A stretch of DNA of 64,000 bases from positions 1 through 64,000 of the forward strand of contig NZ_WKJJ01000029.1 of assembly GCF_009674485.1 (NCBI RefSeq), written 5' to 3'. Source of the stretch: Pseudoduganella rivuli. Its GTDB lineage: Bacteria > Pseudomonadota > Gammaproteobacteria > Burkholderiales > Burkholderiaceae_D. Below are positions 45,524-53,853 of this stretch, piece by piece (the stretch's first letter is position 1; every line of letters starts with the position of its first letter). A program made the translations under genes and the position numbers. A model generated the notes under the pieces. That model was not told where the DNA came from. It worked only from the letters and a program-made list of their open reading frames with translations, and searched no databases.

Positions 45524-46046
45524 AGCGGCCAAACCGGCCGGCGCTGAGACAGAAGTCTATATGCGTGCCGCGCTGGAACAGGCGCAGCTGGCCTGGAATG
45601 AAGGCGAAGTACCGGTGGGCGCCGTGGTGGTCAAGGACGGCGTCATCATCGGCCGCGGCTACAACCAGCCGATCGGCCGCCACGACCCCACCGCGCACGC
45701 GGAAATCGTGGCCATGCGCCAGGCGGCCGAAGCGCTGGGCAATTACCGCCTGCCGGGGTGCGAACTGTACGTCACGCTGGAGCCCTGCGTCATGTGTTCC
45801 GGCGCCATGATGCATGCCCGCATTTCCCGCATCGTGTATGGCGCGCCGGACCCGAAAACCGGCGCCTGCGGTTCCGTGCTCGATGTGTTTGCGCAGGAAA
45901 AACTCAATCACCACGCCACCACCGAAGGCGGGCTGCTGGCTGACGATTGCGCCGGCATGCTGAAAGGCTTTTTTGCCGCACGCCGCGCGGCGGCGCAGGA
46001 AGCGCGACTGAAAGCACAGGCCGCTGTTGCCATTTCCCCGCATTAG
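45516..46046 (+). CDS. tadA: tRNA adenosine(34) deaminase
   Basis: This 176-aa zinc deaminase converts A34 to inosine in tRNA-Arg(ACG). The active site HAE is in PTAHAEIVAMRQA and the two zinc cysteines are in EPCVMCSGAMMHARI. The chosen ATG overlaps the queD end by eight bases and gives a short N-terminal extension (about 16 residues) before the conserved core. Expression with queE/queD joins two enzymes that alter the same wobble position. Confidence 0.94.
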   Translation: MTEAAKPAGAETEVYMRAALEQAQLAWNEGEVPVGAVVVKDGVIIGRGYNQPIGRHDPTAHAEIVAMRQAAEALGNYRLPGCELYVTLEPCVMCSGAMMHARISRIVYGAPDPKTGACGSVLDVFAQEKLNHHATTEGGLLADDCAGMLKGFFAARRAAAQEARLKAQAAVAISPH

Positions 46047-46068
46047 AGGGGACACTCTTCGTGCACGC

Positions 46069-46099
46069 TTGACGAACGGCAGACCTCGGGTGTTATGCT
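46069..46099 (+). promoter_or_regulatory. Possible promoter of the hydrolase gene at 46143
   Basis: TTGACG (46069-46074) is followed by TATGCT (46094-46099) at 19 bp, or TTATGC at 18 bp. It lies in the 96-bp gap after tadA. Confidence 0.4.
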
Positions 46100-46142
46100 G
46101 GGGAAAAAGAGTTTTGCAAGTTGCAAGTAAGCAGGAGAGCAG

Positions 46143-46946
46143 ATGCGGTCCAGCAAGAAAACTGACGGTGCGCCCGGCGTGGTGCGCCTTGCTCTCGAAT
46201 TGCGCGCCCCGTGGGAGTTGGGCGCGGCAGTCGTGGCATATCCTTTTGCCCATATGGCCCCGCCCGGCGACGGCCATCCTGTCATGGTCGTCCCCGGCCT
46301 GGCCTCAGGCGATCTCACCACCATCGTGATCCGGAAATTCCTCGCCGAGCGGGGTTTCGACACGTACGCGTGGGAACAGGGCCTGAACTTCGGCCCCAAT
46401 AACGGTTCGCTCGACGGCTGCGTGGCCCGCGTGCGCGACATCCACCGCCGCACCGGCCGCACCGTCAGCCTGGTGGGCTGGAGCCTGGGCGGCGTGTTTG
46501 CCCGCGAAATCGCCAAGATGCTGCCGGAGTGCACGCGGGTGGTGGTGTCGCTGGGCACGCCGTTCACGGGCAATCCCAAGTCGAATAACGCATGGCGACT
46601 GTACGAACTGGTGTCGGGCGACAAGGTCACCGACATGGGCTTCGAACGGTTCGCCGTGCGCCCGCCGGTGCCCACCACGTCCATTTTCAGCCGCACGGAT
46701 GGTGTGGTGGCCTGGCAATGCAGCATGGAAGAAGAAACCGCGCTGTCGGAAAACATCGAAGTGCACGCCAGCCATCTCGGCATGGGCGCCAATCCCACGG
46801 CGCTGTTCGCCATTGCCGACCGCCTGGCGCAACCGGAAGGCGCGTGGCGCCGGTTTGACCATGATACCCACACGGGCATCAAGAAACTACTGTACTGGGA
46901 TCCCCAGCGCACGCCGTTCTTTCGGCACATGTTCGGACTCTACTGA
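46143..46946 (+). CDS. Alpha/beta-hydrolase (lipase/esterase-like)
   Basis: This 267-aa cytoplasmic protein has the PGAP1/lipase-like pattern: VMVVPGLASGD oxyanion region, GWSLGGVFAREIAK nucleophile elbow, and a late DHDTHTGI that may carry the catalytic His. No signal peptide was seen. The Shine-Dalgarno AGGAG is good. It lies 15 bp before a second hydrolase, so they are likely co-transcribed. Substrate unknown. Confidence 0.75.
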   Translation: MRSSKKTDGAPGVVRLALELRAPWELGAAVVAYPFAHMAPPGDGHPVMVVPGLASGDLTTIVIRKFLAERGFDTYAWEQGLNFGPNNGSLDGCVARVRDIHRRTGRTVSLVGWSLGGVFAREIAKMLPECTRVVVSLGTPFTGNPKSNNAWRLYELVSGDKVTDMGFERFAVRPPVPTTSIFSRTDGVVAWQCSMEEETALSENIEVHASHLGMGANPTALFAIADRLAQPEGAWRRFDHDTHTGIKKLLYWDPQRTPFFRHMFGLY

Positions 46947-46961
46947 CAAAGGAGAACCATC

Positions 46962-47873
46962 ATGCCCATCATCACCGCCAACGGCATCGACATTGCATAT
47001 GAGACCAGCGGTAATCCGGATGGGCCGCCGGTCTTGCTGATCATGGGGCTGGGCATGCAACTGGTGTCCTGGCCCGCTGAATTCGTGCAGGGCCTGGAGC
47101 GCGAAGGGTGCTTCGTGATCCGTTTCGACAACCGCGACAGCGGACTGTCGACCAAGTTCGACCTGGCCGGCGTGCCGAACCTGCCGTTGTCGTACGTGAA
47201 AAGCCTGGTGGGCTGGCCGCTGCGGTCGGCCTACATGCTGTCGGACATGGCGGCCGACGCGCATGGGCTGCTGGACGCCCTGCGCATCGGCCGGGCGCAC
47301 GTGGTCGGCGTGTCGATGGGCGGCATGATTGCGCAGATATTCGCTGCGCGTTATCCGGACCGTACATCGAGCCTGACGTCCATCATGTCCAGCAGCGGGC
47401 GGCGTGGCTTGCCTGGCCCGACCCGCGCGGCGCGGCGCGCGCTGATGCAGCCGGCGCCTGCCGGCGCGCAGCGCGACCGCCTGATCGAACACATGGCGCA
47501 AACGTTCCGCGTGATCGGCAGCCCCGGCTTCCCGATGCCGGAAAAGATGCTGCGCGACCGCATCGCGATGTCCATCGAGCGCAGCCTGTGCCCGGGCGGC
47601 GTGGCGCGCCAGCTGGTGGCGATTGCCGCCAGCGGCGACCGTTCGCCGTTGCTCAGGCAAATCGTGCGGCCGTCGCTGGTGATCCATGGCGCGGCCGATC
47701 CGCTGGTGCCGGTGGCGTGCGGCATCGACACCGCCAAAGGCATCGCGGGCGCCGTACTGCACGTGATCGACGGCATGGGACACGACTTGCCGCCGCAGTT
47801 GATCCCCCGCTTCCTTGCCTTGCTGAAGCCTTTCCTGTTTAGTAAGATTGTGCCTCATGCCGTAGCCGGTTGA
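46962..47873 (+). CDS. Alpha/beta-fold hydrolase
   Basis: This 303-aa cytoplasmic hydrolase has LLIMGLGMQLVSWP (oxyanion region), DNRDSGLSTKFD, the nucleophile GVSMGGMIAQ, and the acid and base in HGAADPLVP and GMGHDLPP. The family includes esterases of the RdmC/EstB type. ATG has AAAGGAG upstream. Biological substrate unknown. Confidence 0.82.
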   Translation: MPIITANGIDIAYETSGNPDGPPVLLIMGLGMQLVSWPAEFVQGLEREGCFVIRFDNRDSGLSTKFDLAGVPNLPLSYVKSLVGWPLRSAYMLSDMAADAHGLLDALRIGRAHVVGVSMGGMIAQIFAARYPDRTSSLTSIMSSSGRRGLPGPTRAARRALMQPAPAGAQRDRLIEHMAQTFRVIGSPGFPMPEKMLRDRIAMSIERSLCPGGVARQLVAIAASGDRSPLLRQIVRPSLVIHGAADPLVPVACGIDTAKGIAGAVLHVIDGMGHDLPPQLIPRFLALLKPFLFSKIVPHAVAG

Positions 47874-47930
47874 AGCCGTAATGGATACGTTGCGCGCCGC
47901 TGCGGCTCTCACATAGGAGCTTAGCGGCAC

Positions 47931-48896
47931 GTGACTGACAAGAATCTTTGCATTGCCATTGCCGCCCCCGGCGGATATGCGCTGGACCGCGCGCAGTTCG
48001 AACGCGGGCTGGCGCGCCTGCAGGCGCAGGGCATCACCGTCCATAATTACTACGATCCGGACCGTGTACACCAGCGCTTTGCCGATACCGACGCGGGCCG
48101 CCTGGCCCAACTGAACGCGGCGGCGCAAGATCCCGATGCGGATATCGTGCTGATGCTGCGCGGTTCGTATGGCATGACCCGGCTCCTGCCGGACATCGAT
48201 TTCCGCGCCTTGGCGGACAGTGGCAAACTGTTTGTCGGCTACAGCGACGTCACGGCATTCCATATGGGTTTGTATGCGACGACGGGCGCCATCAGCTTCG
48301 CGGGACCGATGGTGTGTTCCGATTTTCTCCACGCAGAACCGTCCGCGTACACGCTGAACCAGCTGTGGGATTGCCTGCGCGGCCCGGTGCACACGGTGCG
48401 CGGCGCTGCGGCGGGCAATCCTTTGGTGGATGTGCAAGGCACGCTGTGGGGCGGTAACCTGGCCATGCTGGTCAGCCTGCTGGGAACGCCATATTTCGCC
48501 AACATCGATAACGGCATCCTGTTCCTGGAAGACATCGGCGAACACCCGTACCGCATCGAACGCATGTTGCTGCAGTTACAGCAGACCGGGGTGCTGGAGC
48601 GGCAGCGGGCCGTGGTGCTGGGCGACTTTTCCGGCTACCGCCTGAATCCCGCCGACAATGGCTATGACTTCGATGCGATGCTGGCTTACATGCGTGCGCG
48701 CCTGCCGGTTCCCGTCGTGACGGGGCTGCCGTTTGGCCACATCAAGGTGCACTGCACGTTGCCGTTCGGCGCGCAGGCGCGCCTGGTTTCCGACGTCGCC
48801 GGGTTTGATCTGACGGTGTCCGGCTATCCGACCCTGGCTGCGCTGGCAGGGCGCGCCAACCCCGTGCTGCCGCCCCTTGGTGACACCGGTGGCTGA
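47931..48896 (+). CDS. ldcA: LD-carboxypeptidase (S66, LdcA-like)
   Basis: This 321-aa serine peptidase removes the terminal D-alanine from murein tetrapeptides during peptidoglycan recycling. The nucleophile Ser is in MLRGSYGMTRLLP, the Glu in LFLEDIGEHPYRIERM and the His in GLPFGHIKVH. No signal peptide was seen, so it is cytoplasmic. It starts at GTG with TAGGAG 11 bases upstream, and overlaps the next gene by about eight bases. Confidence 0.9.
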   Translation: MTDKNLCIAIAAPGGYALDRAQFERGLARLQAQGITVHNYYDPDRVHQRFADTDAGRLAQLNAAAQDPDADIVLMLRGSYGMTRLLPDIDFRALADSGKLFVGYSDVTAFHMGLYATTGAISFAGPMVCSDFLHAEPSAYTLNQLWDCLRGPVHTVRGAAAGNPLVDVQGTLWGGNLAMLVSLLGTPYFANIDNGILFLEDIGEHPYRIERMLLQLQQTGVLERQRAVVLGDFSGYRLNPADNGYDFDAMLAYMRARLPVPVVTGLPFGHIKVHCTLPFGAQARLVSDVAGFDLTVSGYPTLAALAGRANPVLPPLGDTGG

Positions 48897-50205
48897 CGGC
48901 AGCATGGGTGGCCGCTATCTGTCCGAACCGCTCGCCGAACTCAGTTACTACCGCGCCACGGCCAGCCACGACGGCTTTGCCGCGCTCGATGGCGCCGCCG
49001 ATGCGGACATCTGCATCATTGGCGGCGGTTTCGCGGGCCTGGCGACAGCCGCTTCACTGATGGAAAAGGGCCAACGTAACGTCGTGGTGCTGGAAGCGGA
49101 AACCGTGGGCCATGGCGCGTCGGGGCGTAATGGCGGCTTCGTGTTTGGCGGATATTCGCTGGGCGAACGGTCACTGGTGCAGTCGGCGGGTCCGGAAGAG
49201 GGGCGTAAGCTCTACCAATTGACGCTGGACGCGGTGGAAACGATACGGCGCCGCATCCGCGATTACCGGATCGACTGCGACACCGTCGATGGTGGCATTT
49301 ACCTGGCCAACTGGTTCGACGACGACTCTCTCCTCGAGCGGCAGCAACGCTTCATGCGCGATGCGCTGGGCGTGGAATGGCAACGTGTTTCGCGCGACGA
49401 ATTTGCAGACAAATCGAAAAGCCGGCGCTATTTCGGCGCGCTGTACGAGGAAAATGCCTTCCACTTCCATCCGCTGAAATATGCGCAGGGGCTGGCCCGC
49501 GCGTTGGTGGAAGGCGGTGTGCGTGTGCATGAACAGAGCCGGGTGCAGGCCATCGAACGCACCGGCGCCGATGGCACGGGCTGGCGCGTTGTCACCGGCG
49601 AAGGCGAGGTCAGGGCGCGTCACGTGGTGGTGTGCTGCGGCGGCTACATCGAGCGCCTGTATCCGAAACTGGCGGGGGCGATATTGCCGATCGCCACCTA
49701 CGTGATGGTGACGGAACCCCTCGGTGAGCGGTTGCCGCAGGCGCTGAAAACGGATGCGGCGATCTACGACACCCGATTCGCCTTCGACTATTACCGCCCG
49801 CTGCCGGACACGCGGCTGCTGTGGGGCGGCCGGATTTCCATCTTCGACAAGGGCGCGGCCGACGTGGCGCGCCTGTTGTATGGCGACATGCTGAAGGTGT
49901 ATCCGCAACTGGCGGGCGCCAAAGTCGATTACGCGTGGAGCGGCATGATGAGTTACGGCCGCCACAAGATGCCGCAATTGGGCCGGTTACCGGAAGGGAT
50001 CTGGTATGGCATGGGGTTCGGCGGCCATGGCGTCGGCCCCACGACCCTGTCGGGCGAAGTGCTGGCCGCCGCGCTGACGGGACAGACGGTCGACCTGTCA
50101 CGGTTCAAACAGTGGGGCTTGCCGACCACGGGCGGGCCGGCGGGGCTGCTGGCCGCGCAGTTGACGTACTGGTATTACGAACTGCGCGACTGGATGCGGC
50201 AATAA
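48889..50205 (+). CDS. FAD-dependent amine/amino-acid oxidoreductase (DAO family)
   Basis: This 438-aa flavoprotein has the dinucleotide fold ICIIGGGFAGLATAASLMEKG near residue 30. The DAO-type ETVGHGASGRNGGFVFGGY and the C-terminal GIWYGMGFGGHGVGPTTLSG are also present. It resembles gamma-glutamylputrescine and sarcosine-like oxidases. The start is uncertain: GTG 48889 or ATG 48904, neither with a strong Shine-Dalgarno. Coupling to an LD-carboxypeptidase suggests a link to D-amino acids, but that is speculative. Confidence 0.85.
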   Translation: MADGSMGGRYLSEPLAELSYYRATASHDGFAALDGAADADICIIGGGFAGLATAASLMEKGQRNVVVLEAETVGHGASGRNGGFVFGGYSLGERSLVQSAGPEEGRKLYQLTLDAVETIRRRIRDYRIDCDTVDGGIYLANWFDDDSLLERQQRFMRDALGVEWQRVSRDEFADKSKSRRYFGALYEENAFHFHPLKYAQGLARALVEGGVRVHEQSRVQAIERTGADGTGWRVVTGEGEVRARHVVVCCGGYIERLYPKLAGAILPIATYVMVTEPLGERLPQALKTDAAIYDTRFAFDYYRPLPDTRLLWGGRISIFDKGAADVARLLYGDMLKVYPQLAGAKVDYAWSGMMSYGRHKMPQLGRLPEGIWYGMGFGGHGVGPTTLSGEVLAAALTGQTVDLSRFKQWGLPTTGGPAGLLAAQLTYWYYELRDWMRQ

Positions 50206-50209
50206 CGCT

Positions 50210-51169
50210 TCAAGGCTGCTGTTCGATGGCCGACAGCGCCGCGCGTATTTCCTCCGCAGTGCGTTGGGCCGATTGCAGGTGGGGATAGTGGCCCATTCCC
50301 GGCAATAACGTCAGCGACGCGTGGCTTCGTTGCGCGAACTCGCTGCCCATCGCCGTGCTGATGTAGAAGTCGCGTTCGCCCCACACCACGGCCACAGGGG
50401 TTTTCAGCGCCGGCAGGCGGCTTTCAAGATATTCCTGGTCGCGCGTGAAGTTCGCGTAGTAGTGGTGGAAGGCATCGGCCGCACTGATGCCGCCACGTTC
50501 CCAGCCTCGCGCCATATCGGCCTTCAATGCCGGTGCGATGTCGAATTGCTCCGCCTTGTCGAAGCCCCGGCGGTAGCAGTTTTCCAGGATCTCGTCGCGG
50601 TTGCGGCTCATCGCCGCGTGGATGGCGTCCGACGTCGGCTTTTGTTTCAATGCCTGCAGGTTGGCGTGCATGTATTGCGGGCGGTTGAGGGGCGCGAAGT
50701 CGCCGACCACGATGCGGCGGGCGATGCCCGGCTCGTCCAGTGCCAGTAACAGGGCAGGCAAGCCGCCGATATCGGTCCCATAGATCAGCAGGTGCGCGGT
50801 GTCGATGCCGGCCGTGCGGATATAGTCGCGCAAGACCTGCGCATAGGCTGACGGTGCGTAGGAAAAATGTTCGACCGGCGGCCGCGACGACTGTCCATAA
50901 CCAGGCCAGTCGAACGCGTGCACTTCGTATTCGTTACCCAGCGATTGCGCGACGTCGTTCCACGTCAACAAAGTCTCGGGAAAACCATGCAGCAACAGCA
51001 CCGTGGCTTTCGGCCGGGGCGGGCGCACCACCATCCTGCGCAGCGTGATGGTTGAATTGACCTGCAATTCGTCGATCGTGGTGGCGGGCGCCGCCTGCGG
51101 CGCGCCGGAGGCGGCCAATGCCAGGGCGAAGGTGGCCGCCTGGGCCAATTGGTTGAACAGTTTGCGCAT
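50210..51169 (-). CDS. Exported epoxide-hydrolase-like alpha/beta hydrolase
   Basis: This 319-aa protein has a signal peptide (LAQAATFALALAASGAPQAA). The HGFPET motif and the nucleophile elbow YGTDIGG, with Asp instead of Ser, place it with epoxide hydrolases and haloacid-type dehalogenases. The acid/base part is WGERDFYI and PGMGHYPH. ATG at 51169 has GAGGGAG. It lies downstream of a MarR gene on the same strand and shares its operator motif, so it is probably induced by a small toxic compound. Confidence 0.83.
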   Translation of the reverse strand: MRKLFNQLAQAATFALALAASGAPQAAPATTIDELQVNSTITLRRMVVRPPRPKATVLLLHGFPETLLTWNDVAQSLGNEYEVHAFDWPGYGQSSRPPVEHFSYAPSAYAQVLRDYIRTAGIDTAHLLIYGTDIGGLPALLLALDEPGIARRIVVGDFAPLNRPQYMHANLQALKQKPTSDAIHAAMSRNRDEILENCYRRGFDKAEQFDIAPALKADMARGWERGGISAADAFHHYYANFTRDQEYLESRLPALKTPVAVVWGERDFYISTAMGSEFAQRSHASLTLLPGMGHYPHLQSAQRTAEEIRAALSAIEQQP

Positions 51170-51192
51170 GATTGACTCCCTCATTTTATGAT

Positions 51193-51202
51193 GTGTATAC
51201 AC
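51193..51202. promoter_or_regulatory. GTGTATACAC operator of the hydrolase gene
   Basis: A perfect 10-bp palindrome GTGTATACAC sits 24 bp upstream of the hydrolase start. It is preceded on the minus strand by TATGG, just as in the MarR promoter. It lies between weak -35 (TCAATC) and -10 (CATAAA) elements. Confidence 0.6.
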
Positions 51203-51256
51203 CATATGATTGAAAAAGCAGCCGGCTGATGGCCGGCTGCTGGTGCGCCACCCGGG

Positions 51257-51718
51257 TTAGCCGGGCGGCAAATTGTGTGCCATGTTAAATAACGCGTCCC
51301 TGCCTTGCTGGCCAAGCAGGCGCTGCGCGGCCGCTTGTGCTTCGCGCCAGGCGGGCGTGGCCGCGCGCAGCAGCGCTTTACCCTGTTCGGACAGTACGAT
51401 CGGCCGGCGCCGCCCGCCGGCGGCGCCGGCTTCCACCGCCCAGCCATTTGTCAGCAGCAATTGCAAATTGCGCGTCGACGTCGAGCGTTCCTGGTGGTTG
51501 AAGCGGCCGATCTCCGCGCGACTGGCCCCATCCATGCCGGCAATCAACACCAGCAGCGAAAATTGCGCGCCATTGACGTCATAGGGCCGCAGCGCCTGGT
51601 CGTAGATGCCGGTGATGACGCGGGACAGGCGCCGCGCCCGGGTCAGGATGCAGCCTTGCATGACTTCGGCGGCCAAGGCTGCTTCAGTTGGTGGCGGAGG
51701 TGTGTGATCGGGTTCCAT
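51257..51718 (-). CDS. MarR-family transcriptional regulator
   Basis: This 153-aa winged-helix regulator shows the MarR pattern. AQFSLLVLIAGMDGASRAEIGRFNHQERSTSTRNLQLL forms the recognition helix region and GRRRPIVLSEQGKALL the wing. ATG at 51718 lies about 8 bases after the -10, so the message is nearly leaderless. A palindromic site overlaps its own promoter, and a related site precedes the downstream hydrolase gene. The effector is unknown. Confidence 0.9.
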   Translation of the reverse strand: MEPDHTPPPPTEAALAAEVMQGCILTRARRLSRVITGIYDQALRPYDVNGAQFSLLVLIAGMDGASRAEIGRFNHQERSTSTRNLQLLLTNGWAVEAGAAGGRRRPIVLSEQGKALLRAATPAWREAQAAAQRLLGQQGRDALFNMAHNLPPG

Positions 51719-51725
51719 GAAACGC

Positions 51726-51754
51726 AATATAGTGTATATACACCATAAAGGCAA
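51726..51754 (-). promoter_or_regulatory. marR promoter with palindromic operator
   Basis: On the minus strand TTGCCT (51754-51749) and TATATT (51731-51726) are 17 bp apart. The spacer contains the perfect 12-bp palindrome GTGTATATACAC (51732-51743), an ideal site for autorepression. Confidence 0.7.
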
Positions 51755-51784
51755 GGAGCGCCTTGCGATGGCATGCGGCGGGCG

Positions 51785-51985
51785 TTATTTTGTGAACAAT
51801 GCGGCCAGGTCCAGCAGCAATTCCTTGCCGGCCGAGCCATCCGGATATTCCTGCGCCTTGGATTTCAGCTCGGCCCCGACACGGCGCCGTTCGTCGTGGA
51901 ACACGGGGGAAGCGCCGTAACTGTCGCTGTAAAACTCCAGCACGGACAACGCTTCGCGGGCAACCTGGTAGGCACTTTTGCTCAT
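51785..51985 (-). CDS. Small hypothetical protein
   Basis: This 66-aa protein is probably cytoplasmic, charged and helical (SAYQVAREALSVLEFYSDSYG, HDERRRVGAELKSKAQEYPD). ATG at 51985 has CGGAGGA at good spacing, which favours a real gene. It is divergent from the ABC-F gene. No family recognised. Confidence 0.6.
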   Translation of the reverse strand: MSKSAYQVAREALSVLEFYSDSYGASPVFHDERRRVGAELKSKAQEYPDGSAGKELLLDLAALFTK

Positions 51986-52108
51986 GACGATCCTCCGGAA
52001 CGTGGGTTCAGCTCTTTCAATATAGCAAATACATGGCGGTCTGCCGGGATAGGTGTTCGTGGTAGAATGTAGGGTTATTGAATCCACTGCAACCAGGAAC
52101 TCCCCCAA

Positions 52109-53710
52109 GTGTTATCCACAGCTAACATCACGATGCAATTCGGCGCCAAGCCGTTGTTCGAAAACATTTCCGTCAAGTTTGGCGATGGCAACCGTTATGG
52201 CCTGATCGGCGCCAACGGCTGCGGTAAATCCACCTTCATGAAAATCCTCGGCGGCGACCTGGAACCATCGGCCGGCAATGTGTCGCTGGACGTCAATGAG
52301 CGCCTGGGCAAGCTGCGCCAGGACCAGTTCGCCTACGAAGACATGCGCGTGCTGGACGTGGTGATGATGGGCCACACGGAAATGTGGGACGCGATGGCCA
52401 AGCGCGACGCGATTTACGCGAATCCGGACGCCACCGACGACGACTACATGCATGCCGCCGAACTGGAAGGCAAGGTCGCGGAATATGACGGCTACACGGC
52501 CGAAGCGCGCGCCGGCGAACTGCTGCTGGGCGTGGGCGTGGCCATCGACCTGCACCAGGGCCCGATGAGCGCCGTGGCGCCGGGCTGGAAGCTGCGCGTG
52601 CTGCTGGCGCAGGCCCTGTTCTCGGATCCGGACATCCTGCTGCTGGACGAGCCGACCAATAACCTGGACATCAATACCATCCGCTGGCTGGAAGAAGTGC
52701 TGAACGAGCGCAATTCCACCATGATCATCATTTCCCACGATCGCCACTTCCTGAACCAGGTGTGCACGCACGTGGCCGACATGGATTACGGCACGCTGAA
52801 GATTTACCCTGGCAACTACGACGACTACATGCTGGCTTCGACGCAGGCGCGCAACCAGCAACTGGCCAACAATGCGAAGGCCAAGGAAAAAGTCGCCGAA
52901 CTGCAAGACTTCGTGCGCCGCTTCTCGGCCAACAAGTCCAAGGCCCGCCAGGCCACGTCGCGCGCCAAGATGATCGACAAGATCAAGGTGGAAGACATCA
53001 AGCCGTCGTCGCGCGCCTATCCGTTCGTGCGCTTCGAAGGCGAGAAGAAATTGCACCGCCTGGCCGTGGAAACGGAAAACCTGTCGAAGAAATACGACCG
53101 CCAGCTGTTCAAGAATTTCTCCATCATGGTGGAAGCGGGTGAACGCATCGCCATTATCGGCGCCAACGGCGCGGGTAAGACCACGTTGCTGCGCTGCATC
53201 GGCGGCGAGGAGATCACGGGCCTGTCGTCCGACACCGGCATGGTGAAATGGGCGGAAAACGCCAACGTCGGCTATATGCCACAGGATCCGACCGAGGAAT
53301 TCGCTGCCGGCGATAGCCTGACCGACTGGATGGGCCGTTGGACCAAGGAAGGCGACGACGACCAGGCGGTCCGTTCCATCCTGGGCCGCTTGCTGTTCGG
53401 CGGCGATGAAGTGAAGAAATCCGTCAAGGTGCTGTCCGGTGGTGAAAAAGGCCGCATGATGTACGGCAAGCTGATGCTGGGCCGCCACAACGTGCTGCTG
53501 CTGGACGAGCCGACCAACCACATGGACATGGAATCCATCGAGTCGCTGAACATCGCGCTGGACAAATATGCGGGCACCCTGATCTTCGTGTCGCACGACC
53601 GTGAATTCGTGTCGTCGCTGGCGAACCGCATCATTGAAATCAAGGAAGACGGCATCGTCGACTTCAGCGGCAACTACGAAGAGTACCTGAGCAGCCAGGG
53701 TATCGCTTAA
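52109..53710 (+). CDS. ybiT: ABC-F family ATPase (YbiT-like)
   Basis: This 533-aa soluble protein has two ATP-binding domains and no membrane segments, as in ribosome-acting ABC-F proteins. Domain 1 has GANGCGKST, the unusual signature VAPGWKLRVLLAQAL typical of YbiT, and LLLDEPTNNLD. Domain 2 has GANGAGKTT, LSGGEKGRMMYGKL and LLLDEPTNHMD. A charged linker (KAKEKVAELQDFVRRFSANKSKARQ) joins them. The start is GTG with AGGA upstream. Confidence 0.92.
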   Translation: MLSTANITMQFGAKPLFENISVKFGDGNRYGLIGANGCGKSTFMKILGGDLEPSAGNVSLDVNERLGKLRQDQFAYEDMRVLDVVMMGHTEMWDAMAKRDAIYANPDATDDDYMHAAELEGKVAEYDGYTAEARAGELLLGVGVAIDLHQGPMSAVAPGWKLRVLLAQALFSDPDILLLDEPTNNLDINTIRWLEEVLNERNSTMIIISHDRHFLNQVCTHVADMDYGTLKIYPGNYDDYMLASTQARNQQLANNAKAKEKVAELQDFVRRFSANKSKARQATSRAKMIDKIKVEDIKPSSRAYPFVRFEGEKKLHRLAVETENLSKKYDRQLFKNFSIMVEAGERIAIIGANGAGKTTLLRCIGGEEITGLSSDTGMVKWAENANVGYMPQDPTEEFAAGDSLTDWMGRWTKEGDDDQAVRSILGRLLFGGDEVKKSVKVLSGGEKGRMMYGKLMLGRHNVLLLDEPTNHMDMESIESLNIALDKYAGTLIFVSHDREFVSSLANRIIEIKEDGIVDFSGNYEEYLSSQGIA

Positions 53711-53726
53711 GTTTCCTGGTATGCAT

Positions 53727-53756
53727 GGCGGTTTGGCGCCTGCGCGCCAAACCGCC
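53727..53756 (+). terminator. Strong hairpin after the ABC-F gene
   Basis: A perfect 13-bp stem (GGCGGTTTGGCGC at 53727-53739 and its complement at 53744-53756) with a 4-nt loop lies 16 bp past the stop codon. There is no U-run, so it may act with Rho or as an mRNA stabiliser. Confidence 0.5.
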
Positions 53757-53853
53757 CTACGGTCAGCGGCGCGCCACGGTGCGCCCCTCCCGGCAAAATT
53801 CCCCATCCTGTGCGATAGTGTCGCCATCCCATTGTTCTTAAAGCCTCAGCATC

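Noticed and set aside
52112..53827. Minus-strand frame of 571 codons over the ABC-F gene
   Set aside because: Shadow of a strongly conserved ATPase; His/Gln/Val-rich with no recognisable domain.
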